This document shows positions 54,013 through 63,811 of a stretch of DNA of 64,000 nt, piece after piece (within the stretch, counting starts at the first letter, position 1; every line of letters starts with the position of its first letter). Under the pieces are notes generated by a model. The model ran no database searches. It saw nothing but the letters and a program-made list of their open reading frames with translations, and was not told where the DNA came from. Location: NCBI GenBank assembly GCA_018110925.1, contig JAGAZJ010000018.1, positions 1 to 64,000 of the forward strand, given 5' to 3'. Source of the DNA: Oscillospiraceae bacterium (lineage in GTDB: Bacteria; Bacillota; Clostridia; Oscillospirales; Ruminococcaceae). The position numbers and the translations under genes were made by a program.

Positions 54013-55074
54013 TTGATAGAGAACACCGATATTGATATGGAGCGCATCATAGAGCCCCGTGCCATCGAGGACGAGGACGAGAAGAGCTATTCCCTCAGAC
54101 CCCAGTATCTGAAAGAATATATCGGTCAGGACAAGGTCAAGGATGAGCTCTCGATATGCATACAGGCGGCAAGGAAAAGGGGCGAGCCCCTTGACCATGT
54201 GCTGCTGGACGGCCCTCCGGGGCTCGGCAAGACCACTCTTGCGGCGATAATCGCAAATGAGATGGGTGTGCATATGCGTCAGACTTCGGGACCTGTGCTC
54301 ACAAAGCCGGGAGACTTGGCGGCGATACTCACCAATCTCAAGGAAAATGATGTGCTGTTCATAGACGAGATACACCGTATGCCGAGAGAGATCGAAGAGG
54401 TGCTGTACTCCGCTATGGAGGACTATGCGGTGGATATAATCATGGGCAAAGGGCCTGCGGCAAGCTCCATAAGGATAGACCTTAACAAATTCACCCTTGT
54501 GGGTGCCACCACAAGGGCGGGTCAGCTTACGGCACCCCTGATGCACAGGTTCGGCATACCTCTGCATCTGGAGCCGTATACACATGAGCAGCTCATGGAC
54601 ATCATCATGCGCTCGGCTACCATACTGGGCGTCGGCTGTGACAAGGGCGGCGCTATGGAGATAGCACGGCGGTCAAGGGGCACTCCGAGGATCGCCAACA
54701 GACTGTTAAAAAGAGTGCGTGACTTTGCCGAGGTCATGGACGAACATAATCTGGTGGCAAAGATCACCGCAGAGAATGCGGCTATCGCCCTCGGACGCAT
54801 GGAGATAGATGCTCTCGGTCTTGACAAGCTGGACAGACGGCTTCTTGATATGCTCATAAAGGGCTATAACGGCGGCCCTGCCGGGCTCGACACCCTTGCT
54901 GCTGCTATCGGCGAGGAGGCAGTCACACTGGAGGATGTCTGCGAGCCGTACCTCATGCAGATAGGATTTCTTGCCCGCACGCCCAGAGGGCGCTGTGCGA
55001 CAAGACTTGCATATAAACATCTTGGGTATGCACCCAAGGATGACACTGAAGATGCTCAGACCACATTATTTTGA
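54013..55074 (+). CDS. ruvB: Holliday junction branch-migration ATPase RuvB
   Basis: Hexameric AAA+ motor that drives branch migration with RuvA. The 353 residues show Walker A (GPPGLGKTT), Walker B (LFIDEIHR), sensor 1 ([20 protein letters not shown]), the Arg finger region ([17 protein letters not shown]) and the C-terminal winged helix with [13 protein letters not shown]. The start is a TTG at 54013 behind GGGGGTG, 22 bases after ruvA. Confidence 0.97.
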   Translation: MIENTDIDMERIIEPRAIEDEDEKSYSLRPQYLKEYIGQDKVKDELSICIQAARKRGEPLDHVLLDGPPGLGKTTLAAIIANEMGVHMRQTSGPVLTKPGDLAAILTNLKENDVLFIDEIHRMPREIEEVLYSAMEDYAVDIIMGKGPAASSIRIDLNKFTLVGATTRAGQLTAPLMHRFGIPLHLEPYTHEQLMDIIMRSATILGVGCDKGGAMEIARRSRGTPRIANRLLKRVRDFAEVMDEHNLVAKITAENAAIALGRMEIDALGLDKLDRRLLDMLIKGYNGGPAGLDTLAAAIGEEAVTLEDVCEPYLMQIGFLARTPRGRCATRLAYKHLGYAPKDDTEDAQTTLF

Positions 55075-55091
55075 TACTGGAGTTGTATAAA

Positions 55092-56453
55092 ATGGGAAGA
55101 TTATTCGGGACAGATGGCGCAAGAGGTGTCGCAGTTACCGAACTGACCTGCGGCACGGCGATGCAGATAGGCAGAGCGGCTGCGGCAGTGCTTTGCAGAA
55201 AATCGGGCAAAAAGGCAAAGGTGCTTATCGGAAAGGACACGAGGATATCCTCTGACATAATGGAGGCGGCTCTCACAGCAGGGCTGCTCTCTGTCGGTGC
55301 CGATGTTGTGAGCCTCGGCGTGGTGCCTACCCCTGCGGTGGCATATCTTGTCGGTGAGCTGAGAGCCGATGCGGGCATAATGATATCAGCCTCTCACAAC
55401 AGCATGGAATTCAACGGAATAAAGCTCTTTGCGGGCAACGGCTACAAGCTCTCCGACGACGTTGAGGAGGAGATAGAGGCGCTTGTCCTCGACACGCCTC
55501 ATGAGCTCATCGCAATGCAGAAAAGCGGCGCTGATGTGGGCAGGCTCACCCATGAGACTGATGCGATCGATCTCTATGTAAAGCACGTCCTCTCCACGGG
55601 TGAGAGAGAGATAAACGGTCTGACCATCGCAGTTGACTGCGCCAACGGCTCCGCTTCGGCAACTGCCGAGAAGCTCTTTGCGGATATCGGGTCAAAGGTG
55701 TTTCTGCTCAGCTGTGAGCCCGACGGCGTGAACATAAATGACAACTGCGGCTCAACACATCTGGAACAGCTCATAGATTTTGTGCGTGAGAGAAAGTGCG
55801 ACCTCGGCATAGCATTTGACGGCGATGCTGACAGATGCCTTGCGGTAGACGGCGACGGCAACATCGTGGACGGTGACAAGCTGATAGCTATTTTTTCAAA
55901 GGATATGAAGGAAAGAGGAGCACTGAAGGCCGATACGGCTGTTGTCACGGTCATGACGAACCTCGGCTTTTCGTTCTTTGCAAAGGACAACGGCATAAAG
56001 GTCAATACCACTAAGGTGGGCGACAGATATATAATTGAGCAGATGCTGGCAGAGGGCTTCAATATGGGCGGTGAACAGTCGGGACATATCATATTCCACG
56101 ACTATGCCACCACAGGCGACGGCGAGCTTACAGCCATACAGCTCCTGTCCGTGATGAAGCGCACGGGTAAGAGCCTTGCGGAGCTTGCATCCGTCATGGA
56201 GCGCTATCCGCAGGTGATGATAAACGTAAAGATAGCACAGAAATACAAGGAACAGTGGAAGAATATCCCGGAGATAGAGGATATCATCAGCGAAAAGGAC
56301 AAAGCACTTGACGGCAGGGGACGCATCCTTGTCCGTGAGAGCGGCACTGAGCCCCTTATCAGAGTAATGATAGAGGGCAAGGACTTCAACGAGATAAATG
56401 ACATGGCAGTTGAGATCGCAGATAAGGTCAGAGCCTGCTGCCATGCCGAATGA
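55092..56453 (+). CDS. glmM: Phosphoglucosamine mutase
   Basis: Converts glucosamine-6-phosphate to glucosamine-1-phosphate for cell-wall precursors. The 453 residues show the start MGRLFGTDGARGVA, the phosphoserine loop ISASHNSMEFNGIK (Ser about 102), the metal loop FDGDADRCLAVD, sugar loop GGEQSGHI, and phosphate loop VRESGTEPLIRVM. The ATG at 55092 has GGAG upstream, 17 bases after ruvB, so it may be read with the ruv genes. Confidence 0.97.
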   Translation: MGRLFGTDGARGVAVTELTCGTAMQIGRAAAAVLCRKSGKKAKVLIGKDTRISSDIMEAALTAGLLSVGADVVSLGVVPTPAVAYLVGELRADAGIMISASHNSMEFNGIKLFAGNGYKLSDDVEEEIEALVLDTPHELIAMQKSGADVGRLTHETDAIDLYVKHVLSTGEREINGLTIAVDCANGSASATAEKLFADIGSKVFLLSCEPDGVNINDNCGSTHLEQLIDFVRERKCDLGIAFDGDADRCLAVDGDGNIVDGDKLIAIFSKDMKERGALKADTAVVTVMTNLGFSFFAKDNGIKVNTTKVGDRYIIEQMLAEGFNMGGEQSGHIIFHDYATTGDGELTAIQLLSVMKRTGKSLAELASVMERYPQVMINVKIAQKYKEQWKNIPEIEDIISEKDKALDGRGRILVRESGTEPLIRVMIEGKDFNEINDMAVEIADKVRACCHAE

Positions 56454-56466
56454 TCGGAGAATTGGT

Positions 56467-57357
56467 ATGAGGATAGCGGACAGGTGGAATGATTACCGTC
56501 TGATCGACTGCACGGAGTCGGAGAAGCTGGAATACTGGGGCGATATCGCCCTTGTAAGACCCGACCCGCAGGTCATATGGAAAACTGCACGGAAAACGGA
56601 TCTGTGGAGCCATGCCGACGGCCATTACATACGCTCTGACAAGGGCGGAGGTCACTGGGAGTTCGGAAGGAAGCTGCCCGACAGCTGGAATATAGGCTAT
56701 GACCTTGAAAACTGCGGCAGACTTACATTCAATATCCGTCCCACGGGCTTCAAGCACACGGGGCTTTTCCCCGAGCAGGCGGTCAACTGGGACTATATGG
56801 CAGGACTTATAAAGAAGCGCATCGCACAGGGCAGAAAGGTAAGTGTGCTCAATCTCTTTGCCTATACCGGCGGCGCTACCCTTGCGTGTGCAGCGGCGGG
56901 TGCTGAGGTGTGTCATGTTGACGCATCAAAGGGCATGGTGCAGTGGGCAAGGGACAATGCGGCATCGTCGGGACTTTCCGAAAGGCCTGTGCGCTGGATA
57001 GTCGATGACTGCGGCAAATTCGTTGCCCGTGAGATAAAGAGGGGCAGACGATACGACGCTGTGATCATGGATCCCCCTTCCTACGGAAGAGGCCCCGGAG
57101 GTGAGGTCTGGAAGCTGGAGGATCAGGTGTATGACCTGGTCAGCAGGTGTTCGGGCGTGCTGTGCGACGATCCGCTGTTCTTTCTGTTAAACAGCTATAC
57201 CACAGGACTCTCTCCCTCGGTAATGGCATATATCATCTCTGAGACAGTCGGCTCACGTCACGATGGCGATGTGTGGGCTGACGAGATAGGACTCCCTGTG
57301 GAAAAGAGCGGCAGTGCCCTGCCATGCGGCTCGTCCGCCTATTTCATCGGCAAGTGA
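56467..57357 (+). CDS. Class I SAM-dependent methyltransferase, RlmI/RlmK-like
   Basis: A 296-residue probable RNA methyltransferase. The Rossmann core has SVLNLFAYTGGATLACAAAG (SAM loop), EVCHVDASKGMVQWARDNA, and MDPPSYGRGPGGEVWKLE, the DPPS motif shared with the RlmI/RlmK group; a PUA domain is not evident. The target nucleotide cannot be assigned. The ATG at 56467 has CGGAGA upstream, 13 bases after glmM; the longer upstream frame overlaps glmM. Confidence 0.85.
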   Translation: MRIADRWNDYRLIDCTESEKLEYWGDIALVRPDPQVIWKTARKTDLWSHADGHYIRSDKGGGHWEFGRKLPDSWNIGYDLENCGRLTFNIRPTGFKHTGLFPEQAVNWDYMAGLIKKRIAQGRKVSVLNLFAYTGGATLACAAAGAEVCHVDASKGMVQWARDNAASSGLSERPVRWIVDDCGKFVAREIKRGRRYDAVIMDPPSYGRGPGGEVWKLEDQVYDLVSRCSGVLCDDPLFFLLNSYTTGLSPSVMAYIISETVGSRHDGDVWADEIGLPVEKSGSALPCGSSAYFIGK

Positions 57358-57367
57358 GGTGCTGGGT

Positions 57368-58237
57368 ATGGATATTGTAAAGACAGATGACCTTACGTTC
57401 TGGTACTCTGACCCTGCGGATGAATCCGAGACAGCGGCGGCAGGCGAAAAAAAGACGACTGTTTTTGAGCATCTTGACATTTCGATAGAAAAGGGCAGCT
57501 TTACGGTGGTGCTGGGTCATAACGGATGCGGCAAATCCACACTGGCAAAGCATATGAATGCGATACTGCTCCCCTGCGGAGGCAAGGTCTTTGCCGCAGG
57601 CATAGACACCTCGGATGACAGCAGGCTGTTCGACATACGCCGTCATATAGGCATGGTATTTCAGAACCCGGACAATCAGATAGTGGCATCGGTAGTCGAG
57701 GAGGATGTGGCATTTGCCCTTGAGAATATGGGAGTGCCGCAGGATGTGATGCGTGAGAGAGTCGATGATGCTCTCAAAGCAGTGGGGATGTATGAATACA
57801 GGGAACATTCCCCGTCACAGCTGTCGGGCGGTCAGAAGCAGAGGATAGCCATTGCCGGCGTTATTGCCATGCGGCCTGACTGTATCGTACTCGATGAGCC
57901 CACGGCGATGCTCGATCCTGCGGGCAGACGTGAGGTCATGAAGACCATAAGGCGTCTTAACCGTGACAACGGCATAACCCTTGTACTGATAACACATTAC
58001 ATGGATGAAGCTGCAAAGGCTGACAGAGTCATAGTGATGGACAAGGGAAAAGTGATACTTGACGATGTGCCGCAGAACGTTTTCTCAAATGTTGATATGC
58101 TCAAAGAAGTGGGGCTGGATGTTCCACAATCCACACAGCTTATGTACGCTATGAAAAATGACGGCTTTGATACGGCCGATACTCATATAATCAATGAGGA
58201 AGCCTGTGCGGATTACCTCTATGAGCTTTTGAGGTGA
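57368..58237 (+). CDS. ecfA1: ECF transporter ATPase EcfA1
   Basis: One of two ATPases of the energy-coupling factor module that powers vitamin and metal uptake. The 289 residues carry Walker A (GHNGCGKST), Q-loop (VFQNPDNQIVASVVEEDVAF), signature (LSGGQKQRIAIAG), Walker B (IVLDEPTAMLD) and switch (LITHYMDEA). There is an insert near residues 17-30 (DESETAAAGEKK) after the first strand. The ATG at 57368 follows GAGGTG. Unusually, a 261-residue membrane gene lies between it and ecfA2. Confidence 0.94.
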   Translation: MDIVKTDDLTFWYSDPADESETAAAGEKKTTVFEHLDISIEKGSFTVVLGHNGCGKSTLAKHMNAILLPCGGKVFAAGIDTSDDSRLFDIRRHIGMVFQNPDNQIVASVVEEDVAFALENMGVPQDVMRERVDDALKAVGMYEYREHSPSQLSGGQKQRIAIAGVIAMRPDCIVLDEPTAMLDPAGRREVMKTIRRLNRDNGITLVLITHYMDEAAKADRVIVMDKGKVILDDVPQNVFSNVDMLKEVGLDVPQSTQLMYAMKNDGFDTADTHIINEEACADYLYELLR

Positions 58238-58379
58238 CGCCGAACAAAAGGTTTCATCGTATCATCACCGCACTTTCACACAGGACGTATCATTCTAATC
58301 TGATTTTAATGAATTTCTCTGCTTTTTGTGATATGATATAAGAGGGATACTCCCTTGTATTACAAAAGGAGATGAAGAC

Positions 58380-59165
58380 ATGACAGGGATCGTTTTTCTC
58401 GTGATAACGGCGGTGTATCTTGCCGTGGACAAGACAGGACATTCACGCCTCGACGGCAGAGGGCACAGGATGGCGTATGTGATACTGTCGATGCTGCCGT
58501 TCATACCGGTATTCGTATCGCTCGCAGGTTCATTTGACCCTGCACTGATAACCGAGATAAGAAGCTTTGGCGACCTTGAGGTGTCACCGTCGGCGGGCGT
58601 GCCGCTCATAGGTATGCTCATCGGTCTTGTAAATGCGGTGCTGTGCGTGGTCGGCTTTGCCGGTACGTCGGGTGAGAGCGACGATGCCCTTTCGGGCGAT
58701 CTGTTCAGCATGGGAGCGGTACTGTCATGCTTTGCGCTCACGGCACTGACCATATCTGCGTTCGTATTTGCGGCGGCGGCAGTTTCATTTGCCGGCAGTG
58801 TGATATACAGGATGGTTGCGGTCACTGCTGCGGCGATAGTGCTGGCACTGCTGACATTCGGCATAGGGCTCCTGGTGATGGCCTTTGCGGCAATATATTA
58901 CATACCCTTTGCGGGTATAGATGCGCTGGCGGTCTGCGCTCCGCTGTTTGAACTGTCCGGTGCGGCAATGATGATATTTTTCGTATTCCATATGTTTGCG
59001 GCCTGCTCTGGCATCATCGCAGTGCTCAGGCTCCGCAATGACAAGATATATACAGCAGGCAGAGCTGCTGTCATGATAATACTCTGCTGTCTTCCTGTGG
59101 TGGATATACCTGTTCTGATGTGCCTTGCGAGTGAGAGAAAGAAGAGCAGCTATTCCATGATATAG
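58380..59165 (+). CDS. Multi-pass membrane protein inserted between ecfA1 and ecfA2
   Basis: A 261-residue hydrophobic protein of about six to seven helices with no motif I recognise and Ala/Val-rich helices. It has AAAGGAG before its ATG and a possible -10 (GATATGATATAAG) at about 58329-58341, so it may have its own promoter in the 142-base gap after ecfA1. The position would suit an S component, but the typical S-component N-terminal AxxxA motif was not evident, so function is open. Confidence 0.7.
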   Translation: MTGIVFLVITAVYLAVDKTGHSRLDGRGHRMAYVILSMLPFIPVFVSLAGSFDPALITEIRSFGDLEVSPSAGVPLIGMLIGLVNAVLCVVGFAGTSGESDDALSGDLFSMGAVLSCFALTALTISAFVFAAAAVSFAGSVIYRMVAVTAAAIVLALLTFGIGLLVMAFAAIYYIPFAGIDALAVCAPLFELSGAAMMIFFVFHMFAACSGIIAVLRLRNDKIYTAGRAAVMIILCCLPVVDIPVLMCLASERKKSSYSMI

Positions 59166-59197
59166 GTCAGGGCAGAACTTCGGGGGAATAGACTTTG

Positions 59198-60064
59198 ATG
59201 ATAAAGACAGAGGGCCTGACTTACACATACAGTCAGGGCACTCCATTTGAAAAAACAGCGGTGAAAAACGTTGACCTTCAGATTGAGGAGGGCGCTTTCG
59301 TCGGTGTCATAGGTCATACAGGCTCGGGCAAATCGACCCTTATCCAGCACCTGAACGGACTTATAAAGCCTACGTCGGGCAAGGTGTATATAGACGGTCA
59401 GGATATACATGACAAGTCTGTAAAGCTCCGTGATGTGCGCTTCAAGGTGGGACTTGTCTTTCAGTACCCCGAATATCAGATATTTGAGGAGACAGTGTAT
59501 AAAGATATAGCCTTCGGTCCTAAGAATATGGGGCTTGATGAGGCTGAGACGGACAAGAGGGTAAGAGAGACCGCCGCACTGGTGGGCCTTGACGAAACGC
59601 TTCTTGAAAAGTCGCCTTTTGAGCTTTCGGGCGGTCAGAAAAGACGTGTTGCGATAGCAGGCGTCATGGCAATGCGCCCGAAGGTGCTCATACTCGACGA
59701 ACCCACGGCAGGTCTTGACCCGAAGGGACGTGAGATGATACTCGGACAGATAAAGGAGTATCATGAAAAGACACACTCCACCATACTTCTCGTTTCTCAC
59801 AGCATGGAGGACGTGGCAAGATTTGCAGAGATGATACTGGTCATGAACAAGGGCGAGGTGTTCTGCTATGATACGCCGCCGAATGTATTCACCAGGGCTG
59901 ATGAGATAGCGGAGATAGGGCTTTCCGTGCCGCAGGTCACAAAGGTGTTCAGCCTTCTGAGGCAAAAGGGCATAGACATCAGGGGAGATGTCTATACCGT
60001 GGAATTCGCACTGAAGACCATAAAGGAATACATCGCACGAAAGGACGGGAAAAACAATGCTTAA
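59198..60064 (+). CDS. ecfA2: ECF transporter ATPase EcfA2
   Basis: Second ATPase of the ECF module. The 288 residues carry Walker A (GHTGSGKST), Q-loop (VFQYPEYQIFEETVYKDIAFG), signature (LSGGQKRRVAIAG), Walker B (LILDEPTAGLD) and switch (LVSHSMEDV). An ATG at 59198 or a TTG at 59195 may be the start, both behind GGGGG. The gene overlaps ecfT by 8 bases, so stoichiometric expression is likely. Confidence 0.95.
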   Translation: MIKTEGLTYTYSQGTPFEKTAVKNVDLQIEEGAFVGVIGHTGSGKSTLIQHLNGLIKPTSGKVYIDGQDIHDKSVKLRDVRFKVGLVFQYPEYQIFEETVYKDIAFGPKNMGLDEAETDKRVRETAALVGLDETLLEKSPFELSGGQKRRVAIAGVMAMRPKVLILDEPTAGLDPKGREMILGQIKEYHEKTHSTILLVSHSMEDVARFAEMILVMNKGEVFCYDTPPNVFTRADEIAEIGLSVPQVTKVFSLLRQKGIDIRGDVYTVEFALKTIKEYIARKDGKNNA

Positions 60065-60872
60065 AGACATTACCATAGGGCAGTTTTTTCCCGGTGACTC
60101 GGTCATACACAGGCTGGATGCGAGATTCAAGATACTTATGACAGCGCTGTTTATAGTTATGCTGTTTTCGGCGAAAAACTTCATATCTCTCGGAGTGGCG
60201 GTACTGTTTTTTATCATTGCATTTGCCGCATCGAAGCTGTCACCGAAGCTGATGCTGAAAAGTCTCAAGCCCATAGTTCCCGTCATAGTCATCACATCTG
60301 TGCTCAATATCTTCTTTATCGAGGGCATAACACTGGTGAAGATCTATAAGCTCAGGATAACGGATCAGGGTATCGAGACATCGTTGTTTATGATAATAAG
60401 GCTGATAGCGCTGATATGCGGTTCATCGCTGCTCACATACACCACCTCGCCTATCGTGCTGACAGATGCGATAGAGCAAATTCTGAAGCCGCTTGCCAAG
60501 ATAAAGTTCCCTGCACATGAGCTTGCCATGATGATGACCATAGCCCTGCGCTTCATCCCCACGCTCATTGAGGAGACCGACAAGATAATGTCCGCTCAGA
60601 AGGCAAGGGGAGCGGAGCTTGACAGCGGCACGCTGACACAGAGAGCGAAGGCTCTTGTGCCCATACTCATACCTCTTTTTGTGTCGTCTTTCAGAAGGGC
60701 GGAGGAACTTGCTCTTGCAATGGAATGCCGCTGCTACAACGGCGGTGAGGGCAGAACAAAGCTCAAAACGTTAGTATCCGGCGGCAAGGACTATCTGGCG
60801 CTCAGTATCACTCTGTTCTTCCTCTGCGGCATTATGGTGCTAAACCTCGGAAGGATAGGCTTTGAAGCATGA
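60057..60872 (+). CDS. ecfT: ECF transporter transmembrane coupling protein EcfT
   Basis: Membrane scaffold joining EcfA1/EcfA2 to interchangeable S components. The 271 residues have about five helices and the coupling motifs (QKARGAELDSG and RAEELALAMECRCY, both Ala-Arg-Gly type). The start overlaps ecfA2, and its TGA overlaps the ATG of truA (ATGA). Confidence 0.95.
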   Translation: MLKDITIGQFFPGDSVIHRLDARFKILMTALFIVMLFSAKNFISLGVAVLFFIIAFAASKLSPKLMLKSLKPIVPVIVITSVLNIFFIEGITLVKIYKLRITDQGIETSLFMIIRLIALICGSSLLTYTTSPIVLTDAIEQILKPLAKIKFPAHELAMMMTIALRFIPTLIEETDKIMSAQKARGAELDSGTLTQRAKALVPILIPLFVSSFRRAEELALAMECRCYNGGEGRTKLKTLVSGGKDYLALSITLFFLCGIMVLNLGRIGFEA

Positions 60873-61603
60873 GAAATCTTCGTGTGACGGCTTCATTCTG
60901 CGGTGCGGCTTACCACGGCTTTCAGCGCCAGTCCGGGATATGTGCGGTGCAGAATGTGATAGAGGATACCCTCTCTCAGATACTCAAACAGAAAACGGTC
61001 ATATACGGCTGTTCACGTACAGATGCGGGAGTACACGCAAATGAGTTCGTGTTCTCTTTCAGGACGGAGTGCGCCGTGCCGTGCAGGGGGCTCATAAGGG
61101 GCATGAACAGCCTTCTTCCCGATGATATAGCCATACTCGCCTGTGAAGATGTCCCGCAGGATTTCCATGCGAGATATTCCTGCAAGGGCAAGGAATATAA
61201 GTACCTTATACATAACGCAGAGATAAAAGATCCGTTTTTGTATAAGCGAGCCTATCACTATCCGTACAGGACGGATGCAGAACTTATGGACAGAGCGGCA
61301 CGGCTGATAAAGGGCACGCACGACTTCTCCGCATTCTGCGGTTCGTCGGGCTTGAAGGATGATAATGTACGCACGGTGACTGATATTGGCGTTGAAAGAA
61401 GCGGCGATATGGTAGTGCTGACAGTGTCCGCAGACGGCTTTTTATACAATATGGTGCGCATAATATGCGGCACACTGATATTTGTAAACGAGGGCAGATT
61501 ATCCTGTGATGATGTGGAGAGAATAATCCGCTCATGCAACAGGGATCTTGCAGGTCCTACCGCCCCACCCGACGGGCTTTATCTCAACAAAGTATTCTAT
61601 TGA
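60869..61603 (+). CDS. truA: tRNA pseudouridine(38-40) synthase
   Basis: Makes pseudouridine at tRNA positions 38-40. The 244 residues show the catalytic Asp in GCSRTDAGVHANEF (about residue 52), KGKEYKYLIHN, and GTHDFSAFCGS with late FLYNMVRIICGTL. The four-base overlap with ecfT shows the common ecf-truA coupling in Firmicutes. Confidence 0.97.
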   Translation: MRNLRVTASFCGAAYHGFQRQSGICAVQNVIEDTLSQILKQKTVIYGCSRTDAGVHANEFVFSFRTECAVPCRGLIRGMNSLLPDDIAILACEDVPQDFHARYSCKGKEYKYLIHNAEIKDPFLYKRAYHYPYRTDAELMDRAARLIKGTHDFSAFCGSSGLKDDNVRTVTDIGVERSGDMVVLTVSADGFLYNMVRIICGTLIFVNEGRLSCDDVERIIRSCNRDLAGPTAPPDGLYLNKVFY

Positions 61604-61613
61604 TAGGAAGTGA

Positions 61614-62795
61614 ATGACAGTGCCGACAATGGACGTTTCCGAGCTTAGCAGAAAAAATGACAAAAAACGTGCTGTTATGCTGATTGTCACAGTCGTATTC
61701 ATCACTGCGATAGTGCTGATAGCTGTCTTTACAAAGCATATATGGCTGCCTGTGCTGAAGGGTGAACCGGAGCAGGAACAGCCTGTTTCAACAGAGCTGA
61801 GCGTTAACGAAGCAAATGAGGACGACAAGTTCCACATAAGTATCGACAGCGGTATGGGCTATCAGCTCATGCCTATGGACAATGCACTGGCTCTGCTGGA
61901 CGACTCTTCGTTCCATGTATATAACCTTGACGGAAAGGTCATGAACGAAACACAGCACTCCTATGCCAACCCGATACTGTGTACGTCAAAGACAAAGGCT
62001 CTCATCTATGATGTGGGCGGCACACAGTTCAGGCTGGAGGGCAAATCCAAGCAGGTGTATGACAAGCAGACAGACGGTGTCATATATCTTGCAAGGCTCT
62101 CAGAGGCGGATTATGCCGCTGTTGTCACAAAATCCGACAAGTATCTGTCAGAACTCAGAGTGTATAACGAGAAGGGAAATGTTTTCTTCTCGTATTACAG
62201 CTACGACAGCAGGATAATAGACATAGAGTTCAACAAGAACAGCACCGGATGCATCATAACTGTTCTTTCCGCAGAAAAGGGACAGCTCATATCAAAGATG
62301 ATAAATTACAGCTTCGGAGCCGAGTCCCCGGTGTGGACGAGCGTGGGAGTGCCCACTCTTGCAATGGATGTAAGGTGGTTCGACAATGATACGATAGCTA
62401 TGGTAGGCGACACCGCCTATGCGCTGTTTGACTCAAACGGCACTCTACTCAATAAATACACATACGATATGCCGATAACCGACTATGCTTCGTCGGGCAA
62501 TACCGTTGCGGTCATAACCGAGAATACCGACCTGCGCCGCACGGTGCTGACGATATTCACCCCCGGAGCATCCCCTGTGGTAAGGGTGCTTGACGGCGGC
62601 GAAGAGGATGTATTCATCAGCGGAAGCGATATTTACCTGCTGGCGGGGGATTATATCGACATATTCTCCTCGGCAGGCGAGAAGGTCGGGCTTGTGAACA
62701 AGCTGAGTGACCGGTTTGAGAAATTGTGCAAGAACGGTAAATATATCTATCTGCTGGGCTATGACAGCGTGGGCAGGATAGATTATGTAAAGTAA
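61614..62795 (+). CDS. DUF5711-type membrane-anchored beta-propeller protein
   Basis: A 393-residue protein: cytoplasmic basic start, one helix (about 20-42), then an outside region (about 65-393) of short beta repeats such as HVYNLDGKVMNE, LRVYNEKGNVFFSY and ALFDSNGTLLNKY that look like a propeller. This matches what I recall as DUF5711, found near cvpA and truA in Clostridia, with no known function. The ATG at 61614 has AGGAAGTG upstream; a GTG two codons on is possible. Confidence 0.8.
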   Translation: MTVPTMDVSELSRKNDKKRAVMLIVTVVFITAIVLIAVFTKHIWLPVLKGEPEQEQPVSTELSVNEANEDDKFHISIDSGMGYQLMPMDNALALLDDSSFHVYNLDGKVMNETQHSYANPILCTSKTKALIYDVGGTQFRLEGKSKQVYDKQTDGVIYLARLSEADYAAVVTKSDKYLSELRVYNEKGNVFFSYYSYDSRIIDIEFNKNSTGCIITVLSAEKGQLISKMINYSFGAESPVWTSVGVPTLAMDVRWFDNDTIAMVGDTAYALFDSNGTLLNKYTYDMPITDYASSGNTVAVITENTDLRRTVLTIFTPGASPVVRVLDGGEEDVFISGSDIYLLAGDYIDIFSSAGEKVGLVNKLSDRFEKLCKNGKYIYLLGYDSVGRIDYVK

Positions 62796-62804
62796 GGGGC
62801 TGAT

Positions 62805-63794
62805 ATTACGCCTTATGCACCATATGTATATGATGCTGTCGCTCTTATCGTAATAATATCAGGGGCTGTGCTGGGAGCGAAGCGCGGCCTTATAAGGACC
62901 GTGATCGGCGTTGTCTTTACGGCCGCCGCCTTTATCGGTGCGGCGTATCTAAGCAGTGACAGCATATGCGGTCAGGTCTATGACAGATATATAAAGGAAA
63001 GAACAATGGCTGTCATTGACGAAGCTATGGACACCGCTCAAAAAAGAGTGAAGGACACTATCGCCGAGAAAGCCAAAGAGGGCTTCGGGAGCATTACGGA
63101 CGAGTACCTCGACGAAGGCACGTCTGACGGGATGAAAGGGCTGTTCTCGGATTTTATAGACAATCACAGAAAGGAGATCGACAGCACTATATCAGGCATA
63201 GCCAACAGGCTGGGCATAGATGTGGGCGAAGTCCTGAAGATAGATGAGGTAGACCGCAGGATAAACGAAGCCGCTGAACTTTACAGTGAGACGGCGGCAG
63301 AGAGGATAAATGCACAGATGCCTTTTGGACTGGCCGTAGAGCCTTTGCAGATAAAGCAGATAATAACCGACAAGCAGCTGCTGGAGCTGTTTGCCGACGA
63401 GGTGATAGGCCTCAGCACAGAAGAGTCGGGCTTTGAGGACACTGCCGATTATATAGAGGAACAGATCATGCGCCCGATGATACTCAAAGCGGTGCATATT
63501 GTCCTTTGGATAGGGGCGTTCCTTCTGATAAAGCTTGTGCTGAGCCTTGTCACGGCGCTCATATCGGCGATAATAAACAGTTCCCCGGTGATTGAGGGAA
63601 CAGATGCGCTGTTGGGGTGTCTTCTGGGTATAATAGGCGGTCTGGCGCTGTCGGTATTTCTTGCGGCGGCTGTGTCGGCTGTGATAAACCTTACGGGCGG
63701 CATGACCTATGTCAATGAGGATATAATCTCAAATACTTATATATTCGGATTTCTATACGATTTGGTCGGCAGAGTGGGATCACTGCTGGTATGA
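62805..63794 (+). CDS. CvpA family membrane protein, probable ATT start
   Basis: CvpA proteins are small membrane proteins linked to envelope functions. Here about 329 residues: helices near 10-45, a long helical outside insert (about 55-225, rich in Glu/Lys) and two to three helices (about 230-315) with EGTDALLGCLLGIIGG. The CvpA start (DAVALIVIISGAVLGAKRG) is coded upstream of the first normal start (GTG 62868, which has no usable site). The only codon placed after AAGGGG (62794-62799) is ATT at 62805; the frame opens directly after the TAA of the previous gene. A GTG start would cut the first helix in half. Confidence 0.75.
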   Translation: MTPYAPYVYDAVALIVIISGAVLGAKRGLIRTVIGVVFTAAAFIGAAYLSSDSICGQVYDRYIKERTMAVIDEAMDTAQKRVKDTIAEKAKEGFGSITDEYLDEGTSDGMKGLFSDFIDNHRKEIDSTISGIANRLGIDVGEVLKIDEVDRRINEAAELYSETAAERINAQMPFGLAVEPLQIKQIITDKQLLELFADEVIGLSTEESGFEDTADYIEEQIMRPMILKAVHIVLWIGAFLLIKLVLSLVTALISAIINSSPVIEGTDALLGCLLGIIGGLALSVFLAAAVSAVINLTGGMTYVNEDIISNTYIFGFLYDLVGRVGSLLV

Positions 63795-63811
63795 CGAAAG
63801 GATTGAAGTGA

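Noticed and set aside
59150..60328. Open frame of 392 codons antisense to ecfA2 and ecfT
   Set aside because: The sense strand encodes unmistakable EcfA2 motifs; the antisense product is low-complexity and lacks a start site.
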